From Dipteronia dyeriana (Eukaryota; Streptophyta; Magnoliopsida; Sapindales; Sapindaceae), in NCBI GenBank assembly GCA_032871835.1, contig CM065297.1:40177098-40241097 (forward strand): a DNA stretch of 64,000 nucleotides, in the 5' to 3' direction. Below are positions 36,886 to 48,470 of the stretch, piece by piece; the stretch's first letter is position 1, and each line of letters opens with the position of its first letter. A program made the translations under genes and the position numbers. The notes below the pieces were generated by a model that was given only the letters and a program-made list of their open reading frames with translations, had not been told where the DNA came from and ran no database searches.

Positions 36886-38684
36886 TGTTGGGTGTATGCC
36901 TTAAAGATGTAGTTTGTTAATGGATTTATGAAATAAATAAACGAAAAGTTCAATTCATTCTTGTTGTGTTGTTTATTTTATAACTTGTGTATATATCTAA
37001 TATCCAAGATTTGTCGGATGTAATCTAGAACTGTGTATATGAGTGTCATATACAGATGGATATAGTAAGAGACGTGTAATCTAAAGAGTCCATAGATAGC
37101 AAATGAAGATTGGTACTTTATTTGTGGTTAATATATAGCTGTGGTCCATTTCGTAATGTACGGTGATTCTATACTGAATCATTAGTGGAATCCACTCCTT
37201 CTTGTGAGAAGTAGATGGTAGTTCCCTTAAGGGTTGATTAAGAACTTGGACAAAATGAGCGCACTCATAATTTCGTGAGGAAATAGGATTTATTGTCCAT
37301 TAAAGAATCAACGGTACTTAAAGGATATATGCAATTAGAGGGGTATAACGGATATTATGACCCATCTCTAATTATGAACTACTGTAGAGGATCAAACCAT
37401 ATGTAATAACTATATCAATGGACACCGGGTTGTACCAGTCTGTGTAAAAACGTCTGCAATTGAGAGAGTACAGCTTCAAGATTTTAGTGGAATAACACCA
37501 GAGTTAATATTCAAGGAATATTAATTAAAGAGTTTAGTTAATGAGTCCAAGGATTATTGGAGATCAAAATACTGTGGGTCCATTACGTCCCTTTGCTCGC
37601 CCGATCGATTTAGGTAACAAGGGTCATGGTTAATTAATTGGATTCTCCAATTAATTGTGCTACGAAAGTGACACATATTTATTCGGGAATTAATTAAATA
37701 ACGAGATTATTTAATTAATGAATAACGGTGATTAAATAATTAGGTTATTTAATTATGATATTAATCACTAAATGGAGGGTGTTAGTTGATATTTGATAGA
37801 ATAAGATAATATGATTATTTATTTTATTAAATATTTGAAATTGAATTTAAAATGTTTAAATTCAAAATTATTAATTTTTAATAAAATATATAAGATATTT
37901 TTTATTTGAAAGATTTTAAAAATCAAATAAATATTTGATCAATTTTTTTTTTGTTAAATAAAATATATGTGATATATTTTATTTGAAAAAAAAACCGATA
38001 TCATCAGTTTTTTTAATTTCAAAATAGCATATGTGATATATAATATATTAAGTTGTGTGAAGCAAAAATGTGTGTGAAAGATAAAAAAGGTTTTGTTTTT
38101 GCTTTGCAAAGAGTGCGTGAGATATAAACACATACATATTTTTCAACAAAAAACAAAAAGTTAAAAGGTTTTGTTTTTTGCTTTGAAAAGAGTGGCGTGT
38201 ATCAAAAGAGAGAGAAGTCAAAAGAGTTTTGACAAAAAGTGTGTTCGTGTACTATATAGTGCAAACAAAATAGAAAGAAAATATTGATTAATATTTTTAT
38301 ACTAGAATTGCTCTAGTTTGTGAACATAGAAGAAAGAGTTTCTTCATTTCTCTTTACATCCTCCATTCAAGTTCTTGAGACCGTGACACGCCCACACGCA
38401 GTTACCAGTCTCGGGATTAGCAAGGAAGATCATTGGTACAGACCAGGAGTATATCGTAAAGTGAAGGAGCCTCCAAACGTTGGTATATTTTTATTTTTCT
38501 TCTTCTTTATATTGATTACATTTTTCGTGTATACATATTTATTTATTATTGTTATAATTAATACGTATTAGTTCCGAATAAAAAATTATGATCACAAGTT
38601 CGCTGGTTCCAGATCGATTATGATTTGTGTTAAAAAAATTTAAAATTGATTTCCACTGCATTATCAGTGATTGGGGTTCCAACA
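36886..38684 (+). repeat. LTR-II with internal deletion
   Basis: Begins TGTTGGGTGTATGCC and ends GGGGTTCCAACA, followed by a primer site, so it is a 5' LTR. Compared with copy A, roughly 250 bp are missing at about 37183 (CTGAATCATT joined to AGTGGAATCC). The left flank is CATTT. The internal region that should follow lasts only a few tens of bases. Confidence 0.85.
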
Positions 38685-38698
38685 ATTGGTATCAGAGC
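38685..38698 (+). other. Copia primer-binding site
   Basis: ATTGGTATCAGAGC, perfect Met-tRNA primer site directly after the LTR. About 45 bp of leader follow before gypsy G3 LTR sequence. Confidence 0.9.
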
Positions 38699-38742
38699 TA
38701 TTGACAGTTATTTTTGGATCAATCTCCAATTAGAGCAAAATA

Positions 38743-39497
38743 ATGGCTAAGCACAAACAAAAGATAATAAGTGGAATAAGTAAGGCACCATATTTTACGG
38801 GGTAAAACCCCAATGAGGGGAAACGTCCACGGTTGCCAATTGCAGCAACAAAAATTCACTATATGAAAAAGAGATTACACACTCAATCACTCTTGTCTTT
38901 TCTCAAGAAATTGCGTTCAACTTTTTTGGGTGTTTTTTTAGGTCTACTTATACATGCATAGAACCTTAATTCTTGATGTACAAGTGAGGAAAGTTCCTGT
39001 GATTCAATGAAATTCTAACTTATTGGAGTCGTGTTGTCTCTTTTCTTTGTTTCACGTCGATCGTGTCCTGGTCGTTTTGAATTCCTTGTATAGTCCATAC
39101 TTTTGGATTTATGAGAAAGCTTATTTCCTTATCATAAAGGTCTTCGAGGAACCTTGTTCAAGTTGGACTCTTCTTTTTGCGTGTTTGAGTCGTGATCTTA
39201 TTGAATCTGGGTGTTAATCTGAGTGTCTCGCGTCTGATCATTTGTTTTTCCTGATCATCCTTGTTTTCCTCGATCGGTAGTTCAACCTTACCCTAATCCC
39301 AACCATCTTGACAACTTGATCGGGTTTTCAAACCCGATCATCTATGTCAACTGATCGGGGAGGGTCAGTCGGGTCAGTGGGGTTCACTTTTTCCCCTATT
39401 ATGTTGACTTAACTTGATCAGACTCTAGTGACGTGGCGTTCCCGACCCTGATCTTTTACTGACGTATCTTGTTACTTAGAATTTTCCAATGACAACA
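38743..39497 (-). repeat. Gypsy G3 3' LTR
   Basis: On the minus strand it starts TGTTGTCATTGGAAAATTC directly after a purine tract. The other end is uncertain; about 38743 is a guess. Minus-strand U5-like text near 38800 reads CCCCTCATTGGGGTTTTACC. G3 lies at higher coordinates. Confidence 0.6.
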
Positions 39498-39506
39498 CCT
39501 CCTTAA
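39498..39506 (-). other. Polypurine tract of gypsy G3
   Basis: CCTCCTTAA on the plus strand, TTAAGGAGG on the minus strand, abutting the LTR start TGTTGTC. Confidence 0.65.
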
Positions 39507-39708
39507 ACATACAAGGCTAAGTGTCTCATTCGAAGTAGAACTCATTTGGCGAAGTATGTTTAATTTATTATTATGTTTTGCAATGATGCTCTTTGAATGT
39601 GCATTTATTGTTTTGCGGCTGGATGTCAATGTCAAGCACGCTCATTTCGGCTGATGCAATCATTTATCCGACTTTTTTCAAATTTTGAACGACGCGTGTT
39701 TCTCATTC

Positions 39709-39770
39709 CACGTGTACCTACCCCCACTCTCGTATGCATGGTGTTATGACGTCACTTCCCTTTATATATA
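39709..39770 (+). promoter_or_regulatory. Promoter-like region of the G3 antisense ORF
   Basis: In 62 bp: CACGTG (G-box, 39709-39714), palindromic TGACGTCA (bZIP site, 39747-39754) and TATATATA (39763-39770). The ATG of the ORF is at 39895, leaving room for a short 5' UTR. It reads away from the G3 LTR, on the strand opposite to gag-pol. The motifs are seen; promoter activity is inferred. Confidence 0.5.
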
Positions 39771-39894
39771 ACTCAAAGACCTTTCATTTTTCCTTACGAT
39801 TTCATACTGATTTTTTCGTAAAAAATTGCTTCCAGACTTCGGCTTTCCTCTTTCAATCAATCGTGTCTTTAACAATTTTGTGCACCTTCCAAGT

Positions 39895-42597
39895 ATGGAC
39901 CCAACTCTTCGTTATCATTATTTTGAGCTTCTAATGCATGGCATCGAGGCTGGCAATAAAGAAAATATCGCCAAACTCAAGTCTCTTTTTAGCGGTTGTT
40001 TTTCCTCATCCCAACCTACTGCTTTGAATGTTGACTATTCTATAGCCCGTCCCAGGATTTTTCCTTCTTTTTATGATCCCTTGGTTCTACTTCTGTTGAT
40101 GTCCATCCAGATATATCGAAGAGCACCGAGCAAGATTCTACGATTCCCCTAGGGAGATTGCTTGCTTGGTGAGTGACTTAAAGATAACTTCCCATATGTT
40201 AAAGTTGAAGGACGTTTCGAGGGAATGGCGAGCTCGTTTGCTTAGATTCTCTGCAAACCATCCTTGTGCTTTCGGTTTTGAAATAAACATAGTGACAGAT
40301 GAAGAACTCATGAAGTTTATGGAATGGTTTGTCCTCCCCCATTTGGTAAAACTATCCTGCTGTGCAAATCACGTGGCGTGGATTCTACCCCTTGGCGCAG
40401 TCACAATTTATAGGCAATGCTGTATTCTGGGGTAACTTTCCCTTTACAACCCTTCATCACTCACTTCCTGGTAGACACTATTGTAGCACCGGCTCAATTA
40501 GCTCCAAATTCGAAACGAGTGTTGATCTGTATGTGGCACTTATGGAAGAAGGTCGATGCTAAGCACCCCCGACCCCTTAGGAGATACGTAATTTTTACAC
40601 CTTGGGTCGATCAGATATAGACGAGACCTTTTACCTTTAATCGACATCACCTAGCTACTAGATCCCTCATGGTTACAAGGAGAAACCTACCCTTCCAACG
40701 TATAAGAACCACAAGGGGCTTCATCTGGGGGTTTCCATCATCTAACAAGTATTGGAAGAATAGTTGGTTCATCATCCTTAGAGATTGGGGTGAAGTTGTA
40801 GTGGCTGATCCATCCCATTGGTTAAACCAAAATAGAGTTTCGAGGCATTTTTGTAGCCCCGAGCTATGGAACAAAACTGCACCTGTTATAACTCAGAAAT
40901 AGGCTGATATGGTCGTCAATATGGCACAGACTTTGTGGAAGGTCCGGGATCACCGCAATCTGTATTCAGCAAAGAGTTGATTGAACCGGGTCTCTTTTCT
41001 AAGATATCAGCTCAATGTAAATGAAGTAAGTCTTTGTTTCTAAGCTATCCTAATGGTGGATTATCACTATTGTTGTCACTCATTATTCCCTGTGATGTTT
41101 TCCTTTTCAGTATATGAGTTGGAAATTGTTACTTGCAAGCAGGCTGAGAAGGCTAAGAACCTTGATCGGGTGAGTCGCAGGGCTGCTGCTGACCAGGTGG
41201 CCAAGGACATAACCCCCCCTGAACACTACTTGGTGGAGCACATTTATGAGTCTGATCATGACTTTTTGACGGTTCCCGCAAACCAGGTTATGGCAAGTAG
41301 TCACAATGCCCCTCCCTCTCGGAGCGGTCGGAGGGTGCCTTATAGGGATAGGTTTGGTCGGGTTCATTCTTCTACAGAAGGATCTGACTGTGAGAGGTCG
41401 AGTAGGGAGAGATCGAGCCAAGATAGACCCTTTGACGGTAGGCGGAGTCAAGAGAAACCAATCAGGGGCCAGTCTCATAAAACTAGGTCTGATGACGTCT
41501 CTGGCATTAAAGTGGCCAAGGTAGTTGAGGGATCTTCTACCCCCGAGGCTATTCGTGGAAGAAGGGAGATTGTAAACGAGGCACCTCCATTGCCCTCTCA
41601 GTCAGAAGCTGCCCCCATCCTTTCGGATGAACAGAAGGATGACGATCAATGGACTTTAACTAAACTAATTTTGAGGGAGTAACGATTAAAGAAAAAAAGT
41701 GATCGGGTGGTTGCAATAACTTCTATTGTCCCATCAAAAATAGATAAGGCCATCGATGATGCAATACCTCCACCTTACCTCCGGCCTCCTCAAATTCAAC
41801 CCGATCGTCCTCCAATGGTCTTTCAGCACATCGCCTGGGGAAGGCTCCCATGGAATTTTTAGTCATGCGCCAATTAGTCTACACAGATTCTGAATTTGAT
41901 GATGGGAAGCGCAACTTGGAGGAGACTTAATTTGCCTAAGACACCCTTACCTCTGCTCAAAAGGCTATGCTTACAACACAACAGGCATCTGAGGAGGCTC
42001 CTCTGATGCATTATGAATTCTTTTCTAGAGACTTGAAGCAGCAGCAAGTTAGCATGGAAGTGCTTTCTTAGGAAGCTAGGTCAGCTCTTAAGGTTCAAAA
42101 TATAGATCGTTATAAAAGATCCCCAGCTTTCGATGCTATCATGCTGAGGGAATTTTAGAGAGGTTGACAGCTATTCAGGCTTTCTTTGGAGTCAATGAGA
42201 GGTCTTCTGATGAGGCTCACCGTAAATGGGATCAAATGATCAAGAAGCATAAGAATGAGTCATCAGGAACTAGAGGATTCGCTAGAGAGTTTACTGCCAG
42301 TCGATAGCGAATGACCCTCACCTTATGCATCTGGAGCTTCCTTCAGCATCTTCTTTTATAACTTTCCATGCCAATAAAGAGAGTAATTCTCTAACTAAAG
42401 GTACCGATATTGGTCCATTGCTAAGCGTAAACTATTCTCCTTTAATGGCTGATGACCTTGAGGACGCCATCACCTAGCCTGATTTTGAGGGCACGAGTCA
42501 AGATCGTGGAGGCAATGCCCCTTCTGGTGGTTCTGGGCCCGGAGGCCTATCTAAAACCAATTTCCTTTCTATCATTTTTGTAACCTCAATCTTGTGA
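39895..42597 (+). pseudogene. Antisense accessory ORF of gypsy G3, with intron
   Basis: ATG at 39895. The N-terminal region is frameshifted at about 40100 and 40430. Its core reads VTFPLQPFITHFLVDTIVAP (about 40425), then APAQLAPNSKRVLICMWHLW, then RGFIWGFPSSNKYWKNSWF (about 40715). This resembles the plant 'putative gypsy-type transposase' domain (PF04195 by my reading). A likely intron is 41026-41110 (ATGAA|GTAAGT to TTTTCAG|TATATG). The next exon (41111-41682) is acidic and Arg/Ser-rich, followed after stops by a coiled-coil region (about 42035-42290) and a Gly-rich end at 42597. In-frame stops make this copy non-functional. The product's role is unknown. Confidence 0.7.
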
Positions 42598-43489
42598 CCG
42601 TATATTTTAATAAAATAAAATTTGTTCCATTTGTTGTTTCAGAGTACTTTGTAATTGACTGTTGTCATTTATCAACTCGAATTATGTGAGTCGGGTCACA
42701 TGTAAGTTAATCATTTGGTTATGATCACTTTATCTTCTGCAATCCCTTTAATTCTGACCAGGACGCCTTATCAACCCAAACTAATGCTGAGTTTGTCATC
42801 TGAACTTTGACCAAGCAACTCTGGGTGGCAGAGCTTGTAATGGTTCTTAAGCGAGGTCGGGGGAATTGGTATGGTTTCCCCATCAGATATTCGATCCCTG
42901 ACCATCATGCCGTTGATATGTCAAGAAGTGTTCTTTGCGACCAATTTACATGGTATCTAGTTTATAGACTCTTGTCTTTTATCTGTCAACTAGATCATTA
43001 GGACGGCTCCCAATAGTCTGTTGATCAAGATTCGTTGCAACAGGGCATCTTGTATTTTACTAACTTAGAGGTGCTCGGATTGCACCTTTTTTTTAAGTAA
43101 GAATATTCATCCATTGTTCAACTCATGGCGCATCCTATCAAGGCTTATGTCCTAAAGATGCTCTAACAGTGCTTTATTGTACCTAGTTAGTTTCGGTGAG
43201 TGTACGCTGCCTTTACGACATATGTTTTTGGCCCTCTGACTAGGCCTCTTGGGCGCTCTCACCTGACACCAAGCAGTTTCTAAGTGCCTCGAGATTACTT
43301 TTTGAATACAAAAGCAAAGTTTTTGAACACTGTTCTTGACCTTCAAAACTATTCCCTCAAAGGGGATATTATTAAATGCTGAAAAGAAACATAAAATAAT
43401 CAAGCAACAAGATAAAACTAATTTCTAAATAAGGAAGAGAAAATAAGAAAGACTAAGGGACCCCTAAGGGTAAAACAATTTTAATTATT
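42598..43489. other. Gypsy G3 spacer; no gene seen
   Basis: Non-coding DNA between antisense ORF and integrase. Its 43140-43240 part is the inverted counterpart of the G2 spacer. A 3' UTR-like stretch with AATAAAAT follows the ORF near 42610. Confidence 0.5.
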
Positions 43490-44735
43490 GAGCATTGCAT
43501 GGTTTGGACAACTCGTTTCCTTCTGATCAGGCAAGGCGGTAAACCCTGTGTCCTACTTGTATAGGCCTTCCCATTTGTCCGCCAGGCTTCTAGCTGACTT
43601 ATCTCTTGTACTGGGTGACACACTTTTTAGAACTAGGTCTCCAAGTTGGAATCTTCTAATTCGGACAAGTGAGTTGTAGTATCTAGCGACCCTTTGTTGG
43701 TAGGCTACGGTCCAGATTCTCGACATGTCTCTTCTTTCTTCCAACTCGTCTAGATTCAGTCTCATCATTTCAGCGTTCAACTCAAGGTTGAAGATATACA
43801 CCCTGGGTGAGTTATGAAAGACCTCGACCGGGAGTACTGCCTCTGCCCTGAACACTAATGAATAAGGGGTCTCCCCTGTTGAGGTCCGTTCCGTGGTCCG
43901 ATATGCCCACAAAACCTCATGTAGATTGTCTGCCCAGCTTCCTTTTTTTGGCATCTAGTTCCGCCTGCAGGGTGTGCTTGATTTTCTTGTTCACGGCTTC
44001 AGTCTGACCGTTGGTCTGTGGGTGAGCTGGTGTTACATAATAATTCCTTATGCCGAAGTCATGACACATGTTCCTGAAATTTTCACTGTCAAATTGGGTT
44101 CCATTGTCCATAATTATCGTGTATTGGATTCCAAACTGGTAGATAATGTTTTTCTTCACGAAACTAGTCATATTGGCTTCGGTTATATGTACCAGCGCCT
44201 CTGCCTTAACCAATTTGGTGAAGTAATCTATAGCCACGATTGCGTGCTTCGCTCCACCTTTGGTTGCAACTGGTATTGGGACGACCAGATCCAACCCCCA
44301 CATAGCAAATGGCCAAGGTGACGACAAGCTTCTTAATTATTCGGGAGGCTTATTTATGTTGTTGGCTACCCTTTGACAATCCCTACATTGTTCGGCGACA
44401 ACGTGAGCATTTTGAAATAGGGTTGGCCAATAGAAGTTTTGTCTGATAGTTTTATGTGCTAAGCCTCTGCCTCTGCCTCTTGAGTGATTTCCAAAAACTC
44501 CCCCGTGGATGCTTTCTAATATCCGTCTGTCTTCCATGGGGCAAACACATCTCTGCAAGGCTTTCGAGAATCCTCTCCTGTATAACTCTCTCCCAACCAT
44601 TGAATACCTTGTAGCTTTATACCTGAGGTGTTTTGCTTCAGTTGCTTCTATTGGAAACGTCCCATTTTCCAAGTATTCCTTTATCGGGGTCATCCATGTG
44701 ATTTGACCTCTTTCAACCGCTTCAACTTCCGACAC
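43490..44735 (-). pseudogene. Gypsy G3 integrase, largely readable
   Basis: Minus strand. The N-terminal H2C2 region includes RGRGLAHKTIRQNFYWPTLF and CRDCQRVANN (about 44430-44370). The core has WGLDLVVPIPVATKGGAKHA and VAIDYFTK (first Asp), then IIMDNGTQF (second Asp, about 44110) and HPQTNGQTEAVNK (Glu, about 44000). After a frameshift near 43950 come EVLWAYRTTERTSTGETPYS and a C-terminal part with RVARYYNSLVRIRRFQLGDL. Reading decays after DKWEGLYK near 43553. The N-terminal edge at 44735 joins a copia pol fragment; RT and RNase H are absent except the last bit before the finger. Confidence 0.9.
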
Positions 44736-45562
44736 TTATATAGTCTCGAAGATAAACAAGTATTTGTATTGACAAATGTAACGTTTCTTTAGGATAATTA
44801 CATTAGTGACCGTAAACCTCATTATAAGATTGTTAAATGAGTTGGAGCCTGGTGAGACTAGTGCTTCATCACCAAGAGTTATTGATCCACAAACATCTGA
44901 GAATCAGATGGTTCCTGATCAGGATACACTACCACATAGACGTAGTGGGAGGATTATGAGACAACCTGAATGCTATTTAGGTATAGGTGAGGGACAAGGT
45001 GTTGTCTCTACTGGTAGTGTAGATGATCCATTGGCATTTAAGAATGCAATGGAAGATCCTAATAAAGAGGAATGGCTTAAAGTCATGAATCTCAATATGG
45101 AGTCCATGTACTCTAACTCAGTCTGGGATCTTGTAGACTTATCGAATGTGGTAAAACCCATAGGGTGTAAGTGGATCTACAAGAGAAAGAGAGGTTTAAA
45201 TAGAAAGGTAGAGACCTTCAAAGCAAGGTTAATGACTAAGGGTTATACCTAGAAAAAGGGGGTCGATTATGAAGAGACCTTCTCACCGATTGCCACGTTT
45301 AAGTCTATTAGGATTCTCTTATCTATTGCTACCTATTTCGCTTATGAAATTTGGCAAATAGAAGTCAAGACTGCATTCTTTAATGATAATCTTAATGAGA
45401 ACATCTATATGATGCAACCAGAGGGATTCGTGTCTCCAGATCAATAGAAAAAGGTTTGCAAGCTGTAAACGTCCATCTATGGACTCAAGCAAGCATCTAG
45501 ATCTTAGAACATCAGGTTTGATGATGTGATAAAATCTTATGGAGTAGAACGTCGATGAGCTT
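44736..45562 (+). pseudogene. Copia C pol fragment (integrase end to RT)
   Basis: Starts in the integrase C-terminal region (decayed YSPEDNK-like text) and continues as an open frame with [20 protein letters not shown] (about 44830), then WDLVDLSNVVKPIGCKWIYK (about 45120). After a TAG near 45250 the RT fingers region is recognisable to about 45545 (IYGLKQASRS-like text). It never reaches the YVDD box: at about 45562 the sequence switches to LTR-I. The left edge abuts gypsy G3. The pol sequence resembles LTR-II elements as much as any, so its parent family is uncertain. Confidence 0.85.
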
Positions 45563-46323
45563 ACCAAGTAAATCCACCAAAGTATATGATTCTTTCCTAC
45601 CAAGTAAATCCTTCTTAGGAGAGTCCTAAACTAAATACATTAGGAGTCTTGGTGTGTAAAAGAAATCCTCTTTTTCAGAAGATTGAATCAAAATTTTGAT
45701 AGGAGTCTTGGTGAAGTAGAAATTCTCTTTCCAGGTGGATTTTCGGCCACCTATATATACTCCTATATATAATTTCGACCAAGCCCTAATTTTTAGTATG
45801 AGAAGTTGTTTTTTATTTGTTTTTTTTAATGTTATATTAAAAAAAAACTTCATCCAATTCATTGGGTGAAGAATTCGGCCAACATAGAGAAAAGAGGGAA
45901 CATTTTTGTTTTCGATAGTACACTTGTATCCTTTGTATCAAAAGGGTTTTGTGTACAACATAGAATCAAGGTTCACGCGAGTTTCAATCAAATTGATTGA
46001 TAATTCACAAGTGACCTGACGTTTTTCGTTTTTTCTCTTGGAGGATTATTGTTACTAACAAAGAAGAAGATTTTGTTTGTTTCCATCCTTATATATACAA
46101 TTTAAAGAAAGGGAGCCTACACTCCTAGGTGATTCACGTTCATGTTTGGATTGGAAGATCTTGCATATTCAATTCGACGCTAGTTCAATCGTCACAAAAA
46201 AAAGGTACGACACTTTTAATATACATCAGTTAATATATGGTTAAGGTTCTTTCTTTTAAAGGGAAATTTTTTAAAATATTTCTAACCTTATTTTTACGCT
46301 TCCGTTGTGCGATTTTCCCTACA
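45563..46323 (+). repeat. LTR-I, 3' third only
   Basis: Matches 1848-2483, with the same end TTTTCCCTACA, but the first 1.5 kb of the LTR is missing. The join to RT sequence lies in a shared TACCAAG-like word, suggesting microhomology. A primer site follows, so the right side behaves as a 5' LTR. Confidence 0.85.
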
Positions 46324-46337
46324 ATTGGTATCAGAGC
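46324..46337 (+). other. Copia primer-binding site after LTR-I
   Basis: ATTGGTATCAGAGC, perfect Met-tRNA primer site; it also fixes the right end of the LTR-I family. Confidence 0.92.
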
Positions 46338-46462
46338 AAGGTTGTACCCCTGATTAATTGATATATGTGTACGTGAATCATTTTATTTTTATTGTATATA
46401 TGCATGTTTTAGAAAGAGATGACACTCTAGGTATTCACATATATATTTACATTGGAATGCAT

Positions 46463-46511
<49 letters not shown>

Positions 46512-47095
46512 TTATATGTGGTTTGTTATTACTCAATTTTGATCATAGAATTTCAATGTATTTTTGTTTTGGGATTGTAACCAGAAGGGTGACTTGTCAT
46601 TGCCATAATTTTCTTCTTAGTAGTTGCTAAGTTTTTTTTTTTTGCCAAGTTTTTTTGTGCTATTGTAATTAAAAAAATCTGTACTATATTGAAATAAAAA
46701 AAACTGCAGTATTTTTTTTATTTAAAATTCTTCTGTAATACATTCAAGTATCGAAGACTCTAAGTTTTTAAGAATTGGAAGCAATCGGAACAAGTTTAGG
46801 ACCATGCGATCCATAACAACAAACATGCGTGCGAAGAGCACACGGCCATGATTGTTACGGCATGGGCTGAGCACGGCAGCCCTATGGAAACCATTGGATA
46901 CTCATGGCAGCCTCTTATGGGGTTGTGGGTTGTGCACGCCCATAGGAGGGAGCCAAGGTTGCGCATGCCCATAGGTGGCAGCCGAAGGAGTCCAAACGAC
47001 GAAGGTCACATGAAGACTTGTTTGCCAAGAAAGGAGTTTTTTGTATTCCAAGACATATGTAATTTACTTGCTTTTCTATGATGGACCAAATTTGC
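46338..47095 (+). other. Leader of an LTR-I copia; no gene seen
   Basis: AT-rich 5' UTR with a 44-bp AT microsatellite (46465-46508) and then a GC-richer part. At 46850-46985 imperfect repeats of GGCAGCC and GCCCATAGG occur (for example GTGCACGCCCATAGG and GCGCATGCCCATAGG). No gag start is reached; the sequence changes to a gypsy antisense ORF near 47096. Confidence 0.6.
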
Positions 47096-47685
47096 TTGAT
47101 GTCCATGGAAGTATCGACGCCCTGACCCACCTTCACTCCATCAGGGATCCAGTTATCCTGATGGTTGGATAAAAGAAAATAAGTCTCAGTCTTACTAGAC
47201 TGTCATAGGGTATAAAATTGCCTTATTGGAAAGTGGTGGCAACTTCATCCGGCTACACATGTGCCACATGCACATCAGAATTCTGTAGCTGTTCTAGGCA
47301 GGCTGGGCTAGAGCAATCCCCACCTCGCAAGGAACCAGGCAGTGAAAGGTTGAAGGGGAAAAGTCACCCCGTAGCTAAACATGGACCTATAAATTGCAAC
47401 CATACCTAGAGAAGAATTCCACACGGCCTTGTCACCAGCAACCATCATCGGGATAGAATTATCTAGATCAAACCGAGCACAATATTTCCCAATCTCTACA
47501 TCCCTGCCCACATTCGGTTCAGCATCATACGAACATGGACGATCAATAGAAAAGAGAATCTGAGAGGCATGGCGTTCTTCTTCAATATCATTTTCACTAA
47601 CTACTTGCCTCCCAATCTGAATGTCGCTTAAACCATGTTTGCGAACAGTATGATTACTCAAATGCTTACCTATCCTAGATCATAA
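47096..47685 (-). pseudogene. Antisense ORF 5' part of an upstream G4 copy
   Basis: Minus-strand frame 47661-47308 aligns with the first part of the G4 antisense ORF (60990-60640). It shows IQIGRQVVSEND, FDLDNSIPMMVAGDKA, then GVTFPLQPFTAWFL, the same PF04195-like core as G3. The position matching G4's ATG is TAT on the plus strand (ATA on the minus strand), so the start codon is lost. Stops follow after 47308. It is cut near 47096 by the copia leader. It belongs to a gypsy copy whose 3' LTR is the one at 48471. Confidence 0.75.
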
Positions 47686-48470
47686 ATGAGCCTTGTGACG
47701 ATTAGAAATGGAAGACTCAGAGCTTGAAGAAGATTCAGGGCTGGGGCTAGAAGGGACAACAGGGTACAGCCCAGACACGTCAACATTCAAAAAATAAGTT
47801 GATCATGGGGCAATTCCCATAATAATTTATAAATGCACGAGACTAAATAAGTATCTCCATGCTCAAGCATATCAGAGGCCTTAACAAAAAGGCGGTGGTG
47901 TGTAATAGGATCCATGAAAACTGACCTTAAAAGCAAACGCAGAGAAATTGGAAAAAGCTTCAGTGAAGAATCAAGACGAATCTATGCATAAGAAGAAAGC
48001 CTGGGTCTTTTGCCTCTTTCAGCGAAAATGAATGATAAGAAAGCTCCCGTCAATTTAAATAAGCCACTTAATTAAGGCACGAAACCCTAGGTTTGGAAAG
48101 GCGGGAAGATAGAAAAATAAGAGGACGTTCGGTGGCGTAAGCAGCGTATTAGATAATCAGCGGGTCGTATATCATAAATGCCAACATGTATACCAAATGA
48201 TGGGAGGGCAAGCATCGAGAAGAAAACAGATCAAGCCGGCAAAAGTTTAGAAATTCACAATCATTGAGATTTCGTTTGAAGAGACAAACTACACATACAT
48301 GGCTGCCATTAAGACACGACATTAATGTTGTGAACTGATTTAAGGATTATTATTGTTATTTTAATAGAGCATTAATGAAAGACAAGACAAAAAGATAATC
48401 AAGATTTCAAGCGATTAAAATACTTCTGCAAAAATGAATTCTACTTGGCAGAAGCATTTTAAAAGGGTAT
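47686..48470 (+). other. Gypsy 3' spacer ending in a polypurine tract
   Basis: Aligns with 60991-61786 throughout. It ends AAAAGGGTAT at 48461-48470 (AAGGGGGTAT at 61777-61786), the purine tract just before the LTR. No gene seen; on the minus strand it is the upstream region of the antisense ORF. Confidence 0.7.

Noticed and set aside
41107..41478. Long open frame on the minus strand over the G3 antisense ORF
   Set aside because: It mirrors the Arg/Ser-rich plus-strand exon and has no recognisable motif; the plus strand has splice sites and homology.
46358..46630. 90-residue frame in the LTR-I leader
   Set aside because: Much of it is translated AT microsatellite (alternating Tyr-Ile), in an untranslated leader.
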